Positions 10,742 through 22,700 of a stretch of 64,000 bases of DNA are shown here, one piece after another; position 1 is the stretch's first letter; each line of letters starts with the position of its first letter. Source of the stretch: Trichosphaerium sp. ATCC 40318 (Eukaryota; Discosea; Flabellinia; Trichosidae); the NCBI GenBank assembly GCA_038496445.1, contig JALMLS010000514.1, forward strand, positions 1 to 64,000. The letters are read 5' to 3'. The position numbers were made by a program, and so were the translations under genes. The notes under the pieces were generated by a model that had not been told where the DNA came from, made no database searches, and saw nothing but the letters and a program-made list of their open reading frames with translations.

Positions 10742-12551
10742 TCATTTACGAGTACATTTTTTGATGTGTTTGATACAATCAGCACATGATTTATCATTCT
10801 CAAAAACAAGTTTTATTTTCGGACGTTGTAGAGTTTCTGTATCTTTGAGAAAGGTTATCTGTTCACCTTTTTTTGAACGCTTCAATGTAATAGTCTTTTT
10901 ACTTGCCTATTATTTTTTAACTACCAAAAACACAAACTTGCTTTGCATTAAAATCTGATGCTTGTATTGAATGAAAAACTGTAAATTTATATTGGGTTGA
11001 TAAAACAAGATTTAGAGTTGAATTCATATTGAAATTGGCGCTGAAAGTCATCAACATTGAGAGTAAAAAACTAACAAAGAAAAAAATAAGAATTATTACC
11101 TCTGCCAATATATCTTTTAGTTCAATAGTAAACAAGCTCCCACCTTGTGGTTTTGCTTTGATTAATCCTTTTTCAAATATTTCACAATGGCATACATGAT
11201 TTGAAGAGAATAAACCTAACAAGCTGTACGATAGTGTCAATCTCCCTAGCCAAACTTTACCAGGGTCAAGACTTATTGGGTTTTCTTTTACTTCATCATA
11301 TAGCGTATCTGTGAATCCGTCAGGAGCGTCGCCACCACCCTTGAAAAAAGTATGAGAAGTTCATTTAAGACTGAGGATTTTAAGACACCAAACAACAAAG
11401 GATTTGAAGTGAGTGTATTCAATACTTAAATGAAAAATGTTTATACCCACGTCCCAGCACAATTTCGTTGAAATTGCTGCTTTGTTTGTTTACTTAGTAT
11501 TCTTGTATTATGTAAGTCTGTATTAAGCATTATCTAGAAGCAACGTGTTTTAATAATCAATAAATAACGACCAAGATGACACAGTTGAGTAGGAAAAAAA
11601 ATCCAACAATTTCGGTTTAATGAAGAAAAGCAAGCACTACCAAAAAGTGTAATTGGCCAAACATACCGCAGCAAATGAGAATATAAATACAGTGTCTTCA
11701 TCAGGATATATATTTGGGTTTTGGTCAATGTATATTGTACTAAACTGATCCAAAATACTAAGCCATTTTAGGTTTATCAGCTATACTTTTTTTTTGCATT
11801 GTCATTACTTACAGGTCAACTTTTTGAGCTTCTCCAGGCATCCTGATTATTGAAAATAAACTAGATAAAGCTTGTACTAAGGTTTTTCCTTTGAAATCAA
11901 TACGAGATAAGATCAAACTACACAATGGCCTCTAGCAATAAATTAGGTTTCGTATTTTTTTCGTAAAACATCAGAGAACGCAGCACGCCAAACAAAATCA
12001 TGTTTGGTCCGTTTAATTTACTTTTCAATATCACTTATATTTGTGCTTGTAAAAGACAATCATAGATAGACATCAGTGCCACTGTTAGGCCCAAAAAAAT
12101 TACAAAAAGATTTTTACCTGAAAACTCAAAAAAAAAAAAAAGAAAACGCACATGCTTTGGGTTAACTATGCTTGCTAACAATTGATCTTGGTTTAATTGC
12201 TTTCTCACGCGAATTAAAAGATCGCCAAGTTGTGTAGAGTCTATTCCATAGCCTAACTCGTCAAACGCCTTTAAACCGAGTTTATAATCTTTATTAAACG
12301 CTGAAACCGCGTTTTCTACCTACATTAAGTAGTATCAGAAGGTGTCAGGCGTATTAAACGGATTTTCAAATAAAATTAGAAATAAACAACTTATCGTGTC
12401 GCTAGCAGATAAGCTTACGCACCTTGTAGTATGGTGCATTAACAATGACATCGTGGAATAGTCTACAAGTCGTTAAGCAATCCAGGAATACCATATTATG
12501 GCCTAGTATATTCTGTAGCAGTTCAGGCGGTAGTTGAGCAAAATTTGTCAT
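10742..12551 (-). CDS. F-box and Sec7 domain protein (FBXO8-like)
   Basis: The gene pairs a ubiquitin-ligase adaptor motif with an Arf exchange-factor domain, the architecture of animal FBXO8. The first exon (from the ATG at 12551) starts MTNFAQLPPELLQNIL, a clear F-box. Later exons give Sec7 helices, including FKGKTLVQALS and RMPGEAQKVDL, where the Glu of PGEAQ is the catalytic glutamic finger, then FSTIYIDQNPN. The usual LNTD motif after this is not seen; a short exon near 11470-11440 may replace it. After Sec7 comes a region of about 100 residues and a Lys-rich end (10905-10742) that could be PH-like. Exon joins between 11110 and 10905 are unresolved, and an alternative stop at 10987 exists in another frame. 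Confidence 0.75.
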
Positions 12552-12708
12552 TGATAGTAACGATCGAAATGATCTTTTCTTTAAGTTGTATCACCGGCTT
12601 ATTGTAATCAAAACACATGATGTGAGAACGGCTACATGGTGCAAGTACGACGCCAAATGCTTTTATTGAAAGCGCAAAAATCTGCGCGCACATTATAAGA
12701 GGGTTTAT

Positions 12709-12960
12709 CTAATCCTCATCGACTGCACCGCTGAAGATTCTAGCATAACAGAATGGAGTAAACTTATGACCATCACCATAGTAAAACTTGGACTGAAATT
12801 CTACCCAGTGGAGCCTCAAAGCATGCAAGAGATAAGGATTCCTACAAAAAAAAAAAAAAAAAGTACTACAACAGTACAATGACAGTATAAATAAGTATTT
12901 TACTGGCGTTTGATAAGTGAGAGGTAGTTGTTTAAGTACGGTAGTATCGTAAAACAACAT
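12709..12960 (-). CDS. Small hypothetical protein, about 70-80 aa, one intron
   Basis: Starts with ATG at 12960 and ends at 12709. A T-rich intron on the coding strand ending TTTGTAG at about 12842 splits it. The N-terminus, [19 protein letters not shown], and a second exon rich in aromatic residues and His resemble small mitochondrial accessory proteins in size and style, but I cannot name a family. The donor site is ambiguous (several GT candidates between 12862 and 12905). It lies between the F-box/Sec7 gene and another uncertain small gene on the same strand. Confidence 0.45.
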   Translation of the reverse strand: MLFYDTTVLKQLPLTYQTPVKYLFILSLYCCSTFFFFFCRNPYLLHALRLHWVEFQSKFYYGDGHKFTPFCYARIFSGAVDED

Positions 12961-12990
12961 CAGCGAGTAGCAGTTCTATACAATGGCAGA

Positions 12991-13330
12991 TTACGATTCA
13001 AAAAGTTTTTGTGTTGATTGATTGAATGCTTCAATTGATTTATGTAATTTGTTGTATATGTACAAGAGATAACTCCAATTTAATAAATGGGAAGGGTCTC
13101 TGGCTACGTGATCCAGGGGATCGAAGCTGAGTGAGACGTATTCTCTGCTCCAATCTGGTATTGTAGATCAACAAGAACATGTGAATCTAACTAAAAATAC
13201 GCACCATAACCAAGAGTACAGCAATGGTACATCCTAACCAAGCAGCCCAGCAAAAGAATGTAGTAAAGACACCAACAATGACACCTTTGCCTACACCTTC
13301 TACACCTACTTGAACAAGAAGGCAAAACGA
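12991..13330 (-). CDS. Possible short gene with a membrane helix (weak)
   Basis: Two open stretches look coding. One (about 13310-13206) reads as a Gly/Val/Phe-rich hydrophobic helix in one frame. The other, about 13155-12991, ends ...QSTQKLFES in a frame that joins the first only if the Cys-rich alternative frame of exon 1 is used. No start codon is identified. The region may be a real short gene or the remnant of one. Confidence 0.25.
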
Positions 13331-13339
13331 GATAATTCA

Positions 13340-13560
13340 CAAATATCCATAAATTCGAAATATCTAGATAATACACCAATATCCATAAAGGAGAAGCTAT
13401 TGACTCTGCAAAAATCAAGAATCTCCTTGTTTCAGCCGCTCCAAACGTCATCAAATAACACGTGTTTTTTTCAAGGTTCGAATCTAGATATTTTAAAACG
13501 TGTTTTCAAATCCCACTGCCTATTTAAAAATATCTAGATATCTCAGATATCTAAACATCT
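13340..13560. repeat. Cluster of ATATCTAGATAT-type palindromes
   Basis: AT-rich DNA just upstream of the F-box gene at 13676 carries repeated copies of AATATCTAGATA (about 13348, 13530), TCTAGATATTTT (about 13489), AATATCCATAAA (twice, about 13342 and 13378) and AGATATCTCAGATATCT (about 13538). The near-symmetric, repeated form suggests a protein-binding array or a small satellite. Confidence 0.5.
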
Positions 13561-13675
13561 CTACAGAATCACACAAGGATAGACCTTTCGCATCTTAAGA
13601 AAATTCATAGAAAGCTTACACTTGTATATTTGACTTGTTTGATCAAACGATTAAATTCTTTTCACAACCCGAAGC

Positions 13676-14890
13676 ATGTCTATGTTTCCTTTGGAAGTTC
13701 TAGAACATATCTTCGAGTTCTTGAGCATAGACGACCAAATATCTTCAAGGGCCACAAGCAAAGCCGTAAACGCGTTAATACTGCGTCTGATAACGAAAGG
13801 AGAGGCTAAAAGCAATGAAATATTTAAAAAGCCTGTAAACATACCAATAGATCTTCCAACCCTCGAGGAACCTACCTTTAAGATATGTAAGTTCATATCA
13901 GACGATATTTACGCTTGTGGAGGCTATACAAAAAAATTACTCTTTTTGGCGTTTTTTCGCCTCTCAGACGATAAAAACAAGCTGACGTTTATAAACATGA
14001 TCACAGAAGATAAAACAAGGACAATGGAGCTTCATAGTGATGTTTTCTTCTTGGCTGGAGATTATGTTTTAGTTGGTTACAAATTTCTTCCTGGAAATTA
14101 CTACGAGTCAAAGTACTCCATCTTTAATATCTCAACTGGAGAACGTCATTTTGACGAAGAGTATTCTCCAACCTTTGCATCAGTTTGTTCTGTTGAGAGA
14201 ATCTACAAAGAAATGGTAAGCGATGATGAGTGCGAAGAAGAAGAAGAAAACGTATCAAAAGTAGAAAAATCAAAAGTTGATTTCGTCATTGGACACTGGG
14301 GTATTTATTGGTTTACTTATACATTGGATGATAAGACAGATTATCTAAGAATAAGATATCAATCATCAAGAGACGTTTTTGGGACATTTGAAAGCGTGTC
14401 AGATCTTCTGAGTGTCGATGAAGATATAGTTATTTCAGGTTCTGACAATAGACTTATTGTATGGACTAAGAATGTACCTGGTCGTATCATAGAGCTTAAG
14501 AAAAAATACATACAGAATATGCAAATGATTGATAATGATCACGTGATTGTAAAGCTAATGCGAGGTGTTGTTATTGTAAACTGGAGGACAGGTCAAGTGC
14601 TAAAACAAGCTGGTTGTGATACCAGTACAATATTTTCAAATTACAACAATAGTGCTTTCATCTTAACACATAGATCCCATTTTGCTGTATACGATTTTAT
14701 AGGAACTGGTGATACAAAATTAAGAAGGTTACAGATATTTGATAATGGCGCTCAAACATTATTGGTGTCTAGTAGTTACAAGAGACCAGTAAAAACAGTA
14801 ATTTCTGATACAATCAAGGTATTTTTCTATTTCTGGAAAAACGACTTGGAAAGCTTTATTCGTTGTATAAAACACAACCATGGATCTTAA
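13676..14890 (+). CDS. F-box protein with probable beta-propeller region, 404 aa
   Basis: An intronless frame. The N-terminus MSMFPLEVLEHIFEFL and the following helices (to about residue 40) are an F-box, which in known proteins binds Skp1 in SCF ubiquitin ligases. The remainder has repeated strand-rich segments of WD/propeller style, for example VISGSDNRLIVWTK (about residues 258-271) and VIVNWRTGQVLK, without canonical WD dipeptides throughout. An acidic loop (DDECEEEEEN, about residue 185) interrupts it. It probably recognises a substrate for ubiquitylation. A cluster of AT palindromes lies just upstream. Confidence 0.75.
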   Translation: MSMFPLEVLEHIFEFLSIDDQISSRATSKAVNALILRLITKGEAKSNEIFKKPVNIPIDLPTLEEPTFKICKFISDDIYACGGYTKKLLFLAFFRLSDDKNKLTFINMITEDKTRTMELHSDVFFLAGDYVLVGYKFLPGNYYESKYSIFNISTGERHFDEEYSPTFASVCSVERIYKEMVSDDECEEEEENVSKVEKSKVDFVIGHWGIYWFTYTLDDKTDYLRIRYQSSRDVFGTFESVSDLLSVDEDIVISGSDNRLIVWTKNVPGRIIELKKKYIQNMQMIDNDHVIVKLMRGVVIVNWRTGQVLKQAGCDTSTIFSNYNNSAFILTHRSHFAVYDFIGTGDTKLRRLQIFDNGAQTLLVSSSYKRPVKTVISDTIKVFFYFWKNDLESFIRCIKHNHGS

Positions 14891-15419
14891 TCAAGCTCCC
14901 TTATCATCAGATATCATATCGTTTACAATCACATGTCAGTGTATTGGCAAACAGTTTGACTTATTATAATAGATAGCAATGTTAACTTTAGAATTAAAAT
15001 AAAATCGTTGAAAACAGTAAGTTCTTTGCCTCCTTCCTACGACGTCATTCGCAGACTTTAGGTATCAATCTTATCCGCCAATACTATTTGGTGTAGATAA
15101 GAATCTACGTCTGTTTATTGCCTGACATACCTACTGTGAGAGATAAACAAAAGGTCCTTACTTAAAAAAAATGTCACGTGACATTGGTGTACAGTTTTTT
15201 CGTACAAGATATTCGCTGACTTTAGTGAGTGATCACAGTAGCAACCGCACCATCACATGAATAAAATTAAGCATAAGAAACCATTCGCGTTTACACGAGA
15301 GGAGGTACACCAGAAAAAAAACCGTTATTTTCTAGCACGCTAGTAATATCACGTGTGGGTTAATTTCTACCGTAAAATAAAAACCTTTTAACGTGGGCTT
15401 TTGACTTAATCGCTTACAA
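14891..15419. other. Intergenic with CACGTG copies
   Basis: No gene seen. It holds two CACGTG sites (about 15175 within a full TCACGTGA, and about 15350) close to the start of the HSF-like gene, so they could be promoter elements, but the motif is everywhere in this window. Confidence 0.45.
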
Positions 15420-16483
15420 ATGATAGAACAAGAGAAGCGACGAAGACCAAGAAGTAGTAAAGGTAAAACTAACCAGAAGGTTCACCACTGTCTGAAAAAA
15501 CCGAAAGGGAACACCTTCAAGCGATTCCAGTGGCGTGCTGTCAGACAACCATTCAAAATCTCAACGTGCAAATGATAAGAAGTCTAATCAATCTTTGATT
15601 GACGAAGAATCGAACATACTCCCTCCACCTCCTTTCCATGAAGTTGATGCTAAAGGAGGTTTGTGCTCCACAAAAAAAAAGTCCACCTAACTCATCGCTT
15701 TCCGTAGATTTACCATCAAAGCAAACCAATCACACACCCACTCTAGGTACAGAATACGACTTGGTAATAACTATGCTGAAGAATTTTAGCCACAAAGCGT
15801 ACTTGTAGATGCATTGTTTTTGACCTGCTTGAAGACCCTAAAGTTGCTTGTATTGATTGGGTAACAGACCACATGTACAGCCATTTATAAATCACGTGAT
15901 TACATATACTTATCCTATTTTTAGATTCCAAATAAACGATGAAGCAGAGTTTATCAATACAATGAAAAAAAGGTGGAAAGCCAATGCATCTGTAGTTAGT
16001 ATAGCAACAGTGTTAGCCAACTATGGTATCCGGAGGAAGACTCAACAAGATGTATTTGATTCCTACAATACTCCATTCTTGCAAGGAGCTGATCCTCGAG
16101 CTATTGAGGACATGCGTGTAACATACTCGTATGCCAAGAAACAATCATCAAAATCAACGAAAAGAAAACCACGTTCACAAAGAAGGAACCAGAAGAAGAC
16201 CGTTGGGAAAAGGAGAAAAAGAAAGCGATTGGTACAAAAAACAAAAGAAAAAGAAGAATCACGTGATTCACAAGAATCATCATCAGAATCGGACTCAGAC
16301 GATGAAATAGTACCTAAACGAAAAAAATTAAGAAATTACTGTCCTAGAGTTGCACCTGAAGCAAGAAAGAGAATATGTCTTTCTGAAATGCCTCCTATGG
16401 AATATTATAAAGTCATGCTTCGTGTGAAAAAGTCAAAGTACCAGATACAACTCTACAGTAAGCCGGAAAAAAAAATGAAGTAA
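15420..16483 (+). CDS. Divergent HSF-like winged-helix DNA-binding protein
   Basis: Spliced by eye from the ATG at 15420: introns at about 15463-15540, 15659-15706, 15746-15790 and 15874-15924 keep one frame to 16483. After a polar N-terminus, the segment CIVFDLLEDPKVACIDW...FQINDEAEFI...VLANYGIRRK matches the spacing of heat-shock-factor DNA-binding domains (L.DP, I.W, F.I.D...F, L..YGF.K). The usual SFVRQLN recognition helix is poorly conserved. The C-terminal half is very basic (KRKPRSQRRNQKK; KRRKRKRLV) with an acidic Ser patch (SSSESDSDDE), consistent with a nuclear protein. HSF kinship is inference from pattern. Confidence 0.55.
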
Positions 16484-16618
16484 ATTTGTTGTAGCTCTTT
16501 TTTTTCTTTTTTTGTTAAAGAACTACTTTGGTGCTCCCAGAAACTATATTTACATCACACTCTATAAGATACTAATGTTATACGTTTTGTCTCATTCTTT
16601 ATTCTTCACATAGGAGGC

Positions 16619-16828
16619 ATGTCGTTCGTCTTCCTTGAACTCAAAATCACTGGTAAAATTGGTCATTGTGATATTAAAAAGTTGGAGTACTTCAGTAATG
16701 TAGCAGGAGATTGGGTTAACTTGGCGTTTAAGGAGGATATTGATGTATTGTTAGATCAAATTGATGAAGGTTTACCAACATCCATAAAAGTCACAACAGA
16801 TGTTAAAGTAAAATACAACTTTTTGTAA
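16619..16828 (+). CDS. Small hypothetical protein, 69 aa
   Basis: A single frame from ATG at 16619, preceded closely by CACATAG, so an upstream exon is possible. The protein is compact, with alternating strands and no signal peptide. It is not recognised. It lies 135 bases after the HSF-like gene on the same strand. Confidence 0.4.
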   Translation: MSFVFLELKITGKIGHCDIKKLEYFSNVAGDWVNLAFKEDIDVLLDQIDEGLPTSIKVTTDVKVKYNFL

Positions 16829-17057
16829 GCTGTAATAAACTTAAATCAAAATAATAAAACACGTTGAGAACAAACAAGGTTGTACAACTCAGCTAAGTTG
16901 CAAGCCAAATTGTTGTATACGAAGAAATGTAAAAATCCAAGATTTTTCAGAATCCAAGTCTATAGTATCTCGGGTAGTACATCTTTACACAAAAAATTTA
17001 TTACATAAAGTGTAGCTTGATGAAACATAAGACTGTGATCATTTTCTATGTCGATAG

Positions 17058-18321
17058 TTATTTTTGTTCTTTTTCGTTCACATCAAATATGGTGTCAAGG
17101 TTAAAAATAAGTTCAGGAGAAAAGCACTCTTCATCAGCAGCAGTATATATAATATATTGTAATACTTCACGTGGTATATAACTTTCAATACACCTGTTAA
17201 TACAAAGCATAAGGAAGAAAACTTGATCTCTAAAAACTTTTGGAAAATAAGGATGTAATCTTGGATGCCATCTTTGATTTAAAGCCAATGTCATAAGTAG
17301 CCTCAACTTCGAATCCTCCTCTGAATTTGTACCCATATACTCATCAACTAGATCCATACAACTAGATATTTCATCACCACAAGAGAAAGGTATATTGACG
17401 TCAGCAGCAAACATACGAAGAATCAAAACTCTCCTGACATCTTTCGATTTAATCGCCAAATGCAAAGGTGTAGCTAAAGCATTAAGACTATCCAGCCCAG
17501 AATCATATCCAATTTGTCTGGGGTTCGTAATACCAATAGCTGACTCGGGTTTAGGTCTTTTTCTTTGTACAATATACTCTTTCTTCTTATCAACATCAGC
17601 ACCGTAATGAAGTAATAAAAGCATTGATATTTCATTGAATGGTTTATCTTCTATCACGTGATGAAGTGGTGTTGATTTTGTTCTTTCTCTTGTACCATAC
17701 TCGCTATCTAAGCTGTAAGTATTATAAGCGTTAGGGTTAGCATTTGCGTTGAGGAGTATTTGAACGATTCTCGGATTCGAAAGCGCTGTTGTAAGCAATG
17801 TTGTTGATCTTGAGCTGTCTGTCCTCATTGACTCGTGAGCTTTCTTTTGTGAGTTATTAGGATCTCCGCCCTTCTCTAAGCTGAGTTTTAAGAGGTTATA
17901 CGACTCTTTAGAAGGGTTTTTGAACGTTAGAAGCAAGATCTCTTGGAAAGCCGTTGCATGTATAGCTGATATTCTCCAACCACCTTGAGAATAAACACCA
18001 TTGACGTCCGCGCCGTATTCGAGTAGCATTGAAGCTAGTTTTAGGTTTGGCGTTGCTTCTTTGTATGAATATCGTTCAGCTGTGCGTAGAGGTATGTGAA
18101 TGAGCGTGTAACTGCATTTTTGATTAGTTTTGTTACATTTTTAGACAATTAAATTAAAACGACTCGTATAAGCGTATTTACCTGTTAGAACTCCATCCTT
18201 CGTTGTTAGAGATTTTTTCTGATGGGTTTGAGCCGTTTTTAAGTAATTTTTCAACGGATTCAACGTCATCAGCCCGCAAAGCTGTGTGTAGGTCTGAAAC
18301 AGATGATTTATCTTTAGACAT
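17058..18321 (-). CDS. Ankyrin-repeat protein
   Basis: Exon 1 starts at 18321 (MSKDKSSVSDLHTALRADD) and splices across an intron of about 70 nt (about 18180-18110) into a long exon ending at 17058. Ankyrin signatures include LLKNGSNPS, LLEYGADVNG, NANANPNAY and LLLHYGADVDKK, plus LHLAIKSKDVRR; about six to seven repeats fill residues 8-260. The last 90 residues, with YIPREVLQYIIY, resemble the short C-terminal helical module that often follows ankyrin repeats in amoebal proteins. No catalytic domain is seen. It probably serves as a protein-binding scaffold. Confidence 0.8.
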
Positions 18322-18584
18322 GATGGTTTGAAGAGCTCTTATGTACAACAAACACAAAAAATTAACACTTTTTTCAAAGAATTTCGTCCGTCGAACTATT
18401 CAACAAAATGTCCAATTGGAAGTACACGTGATTCGAAACGAAACGAAATAAAACAATGCAATCCCATTCTGTTACAGTAAAGAAGTTCTTAGATAGTTTG
18501 ATTCTTGATATATATATGCATGTCTTAACCAGTTTGCTAAGGCAGCGATACAGCGCACAAATTTCAAATTGTTGCTCTGTGGCA

Positions 18585-19349
18585 ATGGCTAGTATACAAT
18601 CTGAGAGTAAAAGCTCTCGTTTTGTTGATTCAATACCAACAGAGATCATAGCTACTGTGTTTGAGTACACTCCAAATACCACACGATATCCGATTGCTCA
18701 GACATGCTGGTTGTTCTACAATATTATTCATGAACATGTTGGTTACGGTAGAATCTATATTATCTCCAGAGTCCGTACAGCGTTTAATCAAGCATAAATC
18801 GCTTTTAAACAATACTCTTGTATCTACTAGGCATTTCGCTGGCTCAAACAAGGAAATACGTTCGTTGGCTGGTGTTAAAAAACTACTTAGACGTGAGTGA
18901 CACGTGCCTTGCAGCGCTTGCTGGTGTTAAGGAAATAACTTTCTACGGGTGTGAGAATATCACAGATGAAGGTATTCAATTCCTCTGAGGTGTACATACA
19001 ATAGACATGAACGACATGAGACAGTTAACAGATAAGTCAGTAGAAGCTATTTCAGGAAGTTACAAAGTAGATATTTCATACTGTAATAATATCATCAAAT
19101 TGTTTTGATATCACAGATGAAGGTGTAATTCACCTTGCTGGTGTACATAAGATACGATTGAATAGATGTGTCAAGATAACAGATAAAGGTGTTAAGGCTC
19201 TTGCAGGTGTTCATACAATATCTCTGAAGAATTGTTCTCTTGTAACAGATGAAGGGATATCAGCTCTTAAAGGTGCTTGTGAAATATATATAGATCGTGC
19301 AAAGTGTACAAAAGATGCTGTCATTGAGTTGGGAGCACAATATGATTGA
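18585..19349 (+). pseudogene. Broken F-box/leucine-rich-repeat gene
   Basis: The start (MASIQSESKSSRF, F-box SIPTEIIATVFEY) and the LRRs (ITDEGIQFL, LAGVHKIRLNRC, ITDKGVKALAGVHTISL) closely resemble the intact gene at 54431-55732. The frame is lost near 18760 and again near 18890, an in-frame TGA stands at about 18987 where the intact pattern has Ser, and another shift occurs near 19095. The final stretch to 19349 is open. Several independent lesions make a sequencing error unlikely. CACGTG sites are present at 18425 and 18901. Confidence 0.75.
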
Positions 19350-19723
19350 TTCAATGTTGTTCAAGCTTGTAAAAACCAATGTAACTCTGTCCATCAGAAT
19401 AGAACACAAAGAAAAATATATACTATTAAACAATGATAGAACTTTATTGTAATAACCCATTGTTAGTACTTTTGGTTGGTCCCAGGCAATCATTGATTAC
19501 GTGTCAGTTGGTTTGGTTGTACTCTAGAAAGAAAAACAAGCATATCCAAGCACAAAGTTGTGAAAAATCAGTAGGGTAGTTAACAAGCAAGGAACTTAAA
19601 ACATAGTTCATTTTCTTACATTTACATACAAAAAAGAGACTAGTGTGGACTCTCGATTTCTTAAAACTATTTACTTTTTACTGGTATTTCGATTCCTTTG
19701 GCGCCTTTGCATTCTATTCAAAG
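19350..19723. other. Intergenic, convergent gene ends
   Basis: Lies between the broken F-box/LRR gene and the 3' end of the filamin-repeat gene. AT-rich, with no supported gene. Confidence 0.5.
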
Positions 19724-22700
19724 TTAGTGTATGTCTCGTTCAATCACAAAAACAAATTTTCTTGTATCACTATTTGGTTGGGGTGGAACTACGTACCTCT
19801 CAAATCGTTTTCTTTCCTCAAGTGCTTCTTCATCTTCCTCTTCTTCAATTTGTGCTTCTGCTTCAACAGAAGGCGCTGACGCATCCACATTAACACTAGC
19901 ATCACCAGCTACTGTAGATTCGAATAGAGAAGCCTTCTCAAGCAAGCCACCGCTAAAACAAAAACTATTAGATAAAAAACCTTGTTGACAATCTTTTTGC
20001 TTACCTAGTCACTTCAGGTTGCTCTACAACTCGTGTTGGTGCCTTCTCTGCTGATACAACGCTTTCATACTCTTCTGCACGTGCACTAAGTGCACCTTTT
20101 GTAACAATAGGTGCTTCAACAACACGTTTAACTGGCTTGTCGTCTTTAGCGACTACTGTTTCAAACTCGTTTGCAACACCCCTTAAACCTCCTGTTGTAA
20201 CAACAGGTTGTTCAACAGTCCTTACAGGACGTTCTTCAGTAGCAACAGTGGACTCATATTGCTCCGCACGTGCACGCATCGCACCCCTTTGGAGAATTGT
20301 TAGAACATATTCTTATGAAAGTAGTAGAGCATACTTTGTGACTTGTGGTTGCTCTACCATTCGTGCTGGTTGTGCTGAAACTGCAACTGATGTCTCAAAT
20401 TCAACTGCTTTTGCACGAAGAGCACCAGCATTTACCAAAGGTTGGTCAACACTTCGTCGAAAGTTTTTCTTATCATCTGCAGTAACATTACTTTCGTACT
20501 CTACAGCCATGTTCTTTCCAGAACCAGTAGAAAATGTAGGTTTCTCTACAGACCCTATCGACGTACACATAAGTAAGGCATCTATTAAGAAAAAAATACG
20601 AAAAAAATGATAATAAAGAAGACGTACTATCTATAACAGCTGCTCTTGTTAGTCCAGAACCAGATAACCATGCATTTCTTAGGCTTGCTAGTTTCCCTGC
20701 AGGAGGTGTAACATCTCCACTACGTGCAGATGTAGGTCTTTGAGACTCTTTCTCTTCAACTGTTCTTTCAAACTCCTCTGCTTTTGCTATGGCTCCACCA
20801 CGCGTCACAACAGGTTGTTCAACAACACCTAATAAGTTTGTGTTTTAATACACGTGATTTAAATAAAACGCACGTGTTGCTTTTGCATCTTTACTACCTT
20901 CCCAAAAACCTCCTACAGTTGCCACAGGCACAGATGAAGTCATCACATGAGGCTCTTCTGGATCTTTAAACATTTCTGTTTAAAACATGAGTACAAACGC
21001 TGTTTGGCTGATTTGACGTACTCCTTATCCGTGTGGCATCTGCTTGTAACGATTTTTGGAAGCCTGCCATACGTGCTTTAAGGGAAGGATCCCAACCACC
21101 TGCTTTTTGTTTTACCTGAAATTGTGTGAGGAGAAAGGAAAGCATGCAGAGTACTTTTTTTCGCATACAATTGGTTTTTCTTTTTTAACTACTACTGTTT
21201 CAAACTCCTGTGCCTTTGCTTTTAGTGCACCTGGAGAAACTATCGGTTGCTCAGCACGTTTTATAGTCGTAATGCCAACAGGAGCAATAACCTAGAGTAG
21301 CCGTAAACATAACACAATGACGCACAAAACGTACAGTTTCAAATTCTTCTGCTTTAGCTTTAAGCCCTCCTTTTTGAACTTCAGGTTGTTCTACGCTTCG
21401 CGGAGCAGCCTTCTCTGTAGCTACAGTACGTTCAAACTCAGCAGCAGTAGCGAGCATAGCTCCTTTTGTTACAGTAGGTGTTGCTGATTTCTCAAAAGAG
21501 TTATCTTCTTGTAACACACGCTCATACTGCTCTGCAGCAACACGCATGGATCCTTGCTTAACCTAAAGTAAAAAAGTTAGTGGACTTCCTTCACGTGTTC
21601 TTAAAAAAAAACAAAAAAAACAAAACAGCAAGAAACATAGTACCTCCGGTTGTTCTACAGATCTCTTTACTGGTCCTTCTTGACTAACTGTCCTCTCAAA
21701 CTCTTCAGCTACACCCTTAAGGGCACCTGACTGTACAATAGGTTGCTCAACGCTTCTGCCTGTTAAGTTTGGACTTGAAGCTGTCTTCTCATAAAGCTCT
21801 GCTTTAGCACGCATGGCGCCGGCTTGAACTTGAGGCTGCTCAACTGTCCTTGATACTGCTTTATCCTCTGCAACAATTTGTTCGTATTCAGCAGCTTTAT
21901 GCTTCATTGCTCCTTTTTGTACTTCAGGTTGCTCTACCATACGAGAAACTTCTTTGTCTTTTACAACTTCTGTTTCAAAGTGAATTGCAGCACCCTTCAT
22001 AGCTCCACTGTTCACTTCAGGTTGCTCAACTGTACGTTCTACTAATTTACCTTTTGATAGAGTGGTTTCATAGTGATCAGCAGCGTCCTTCATGGCACCC
22101 TTTTGAACTTCAGGTTGCTCAACCATACGTTCAACTTCTTTGCCCTTAGCAATTTCTGTTTCAAAATGGATTGCAGCGTCTTTCATGCCACCTTTTTTGA
22201 CTTCTGGTTGTTCTACCATACGCTCAACTTCTTTGCCTTTTGATAACGTTGTTTCAAAATGTTCTGCAGCGTCCTTCATGGCGCCAGCCTGGACCTCAGG
22301 TTGTTCAACCATACGTTCTACATCTTTGCCTTTCGATAATGTTGTTTCAAAGTGCTCAGCAGCATCCTTCATGGCGCCCTTTTGTACCTCAGGTTGCTCG
22401 ACCATACGCTCAACTTCTTTGCCTTTTGTGACCTCTGTTTCAAAATGAATAGCAGCGTCTTTCATACCACCCTCATTTACTTCTGGTTGTTCAACCATAC
22501 GCTCTACTTCTTTACCCTTTGATAATGTAGTTTCAAAGTGATTAGCAGCATCCTTCATGCCACCTGCTTGGACTTCAGGTTGGTCAACCATACGTTCTAC
22601 ATCTTTGCCTTTCGATAATGTTGTTTCAAAGTGCTCAGCAGCATTCTTCATGCCACCTTCATTAACCTCAGGTTGTTCGACCATACGCTCAACTTCTTTG

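Noticed and set aside
10554-10958. 134-residue frame on the + strand
   Set aside because: It overlaps, in antisense, the Lys-rich final exon of the F-box/Sec7 gene, and the composition is not protein-like.
13480-13500. GGTTCGAATC resembles a tRNA B-box
   Set aside because: No acceptor stem, A-box or cloverleaf can be drawn around it.
18456-18797. 113-residue frame as an independent gene
   Set aside because: It only contains the first part of the broken F-box/LRR gene; the sequence before 18585 is not protein-like.
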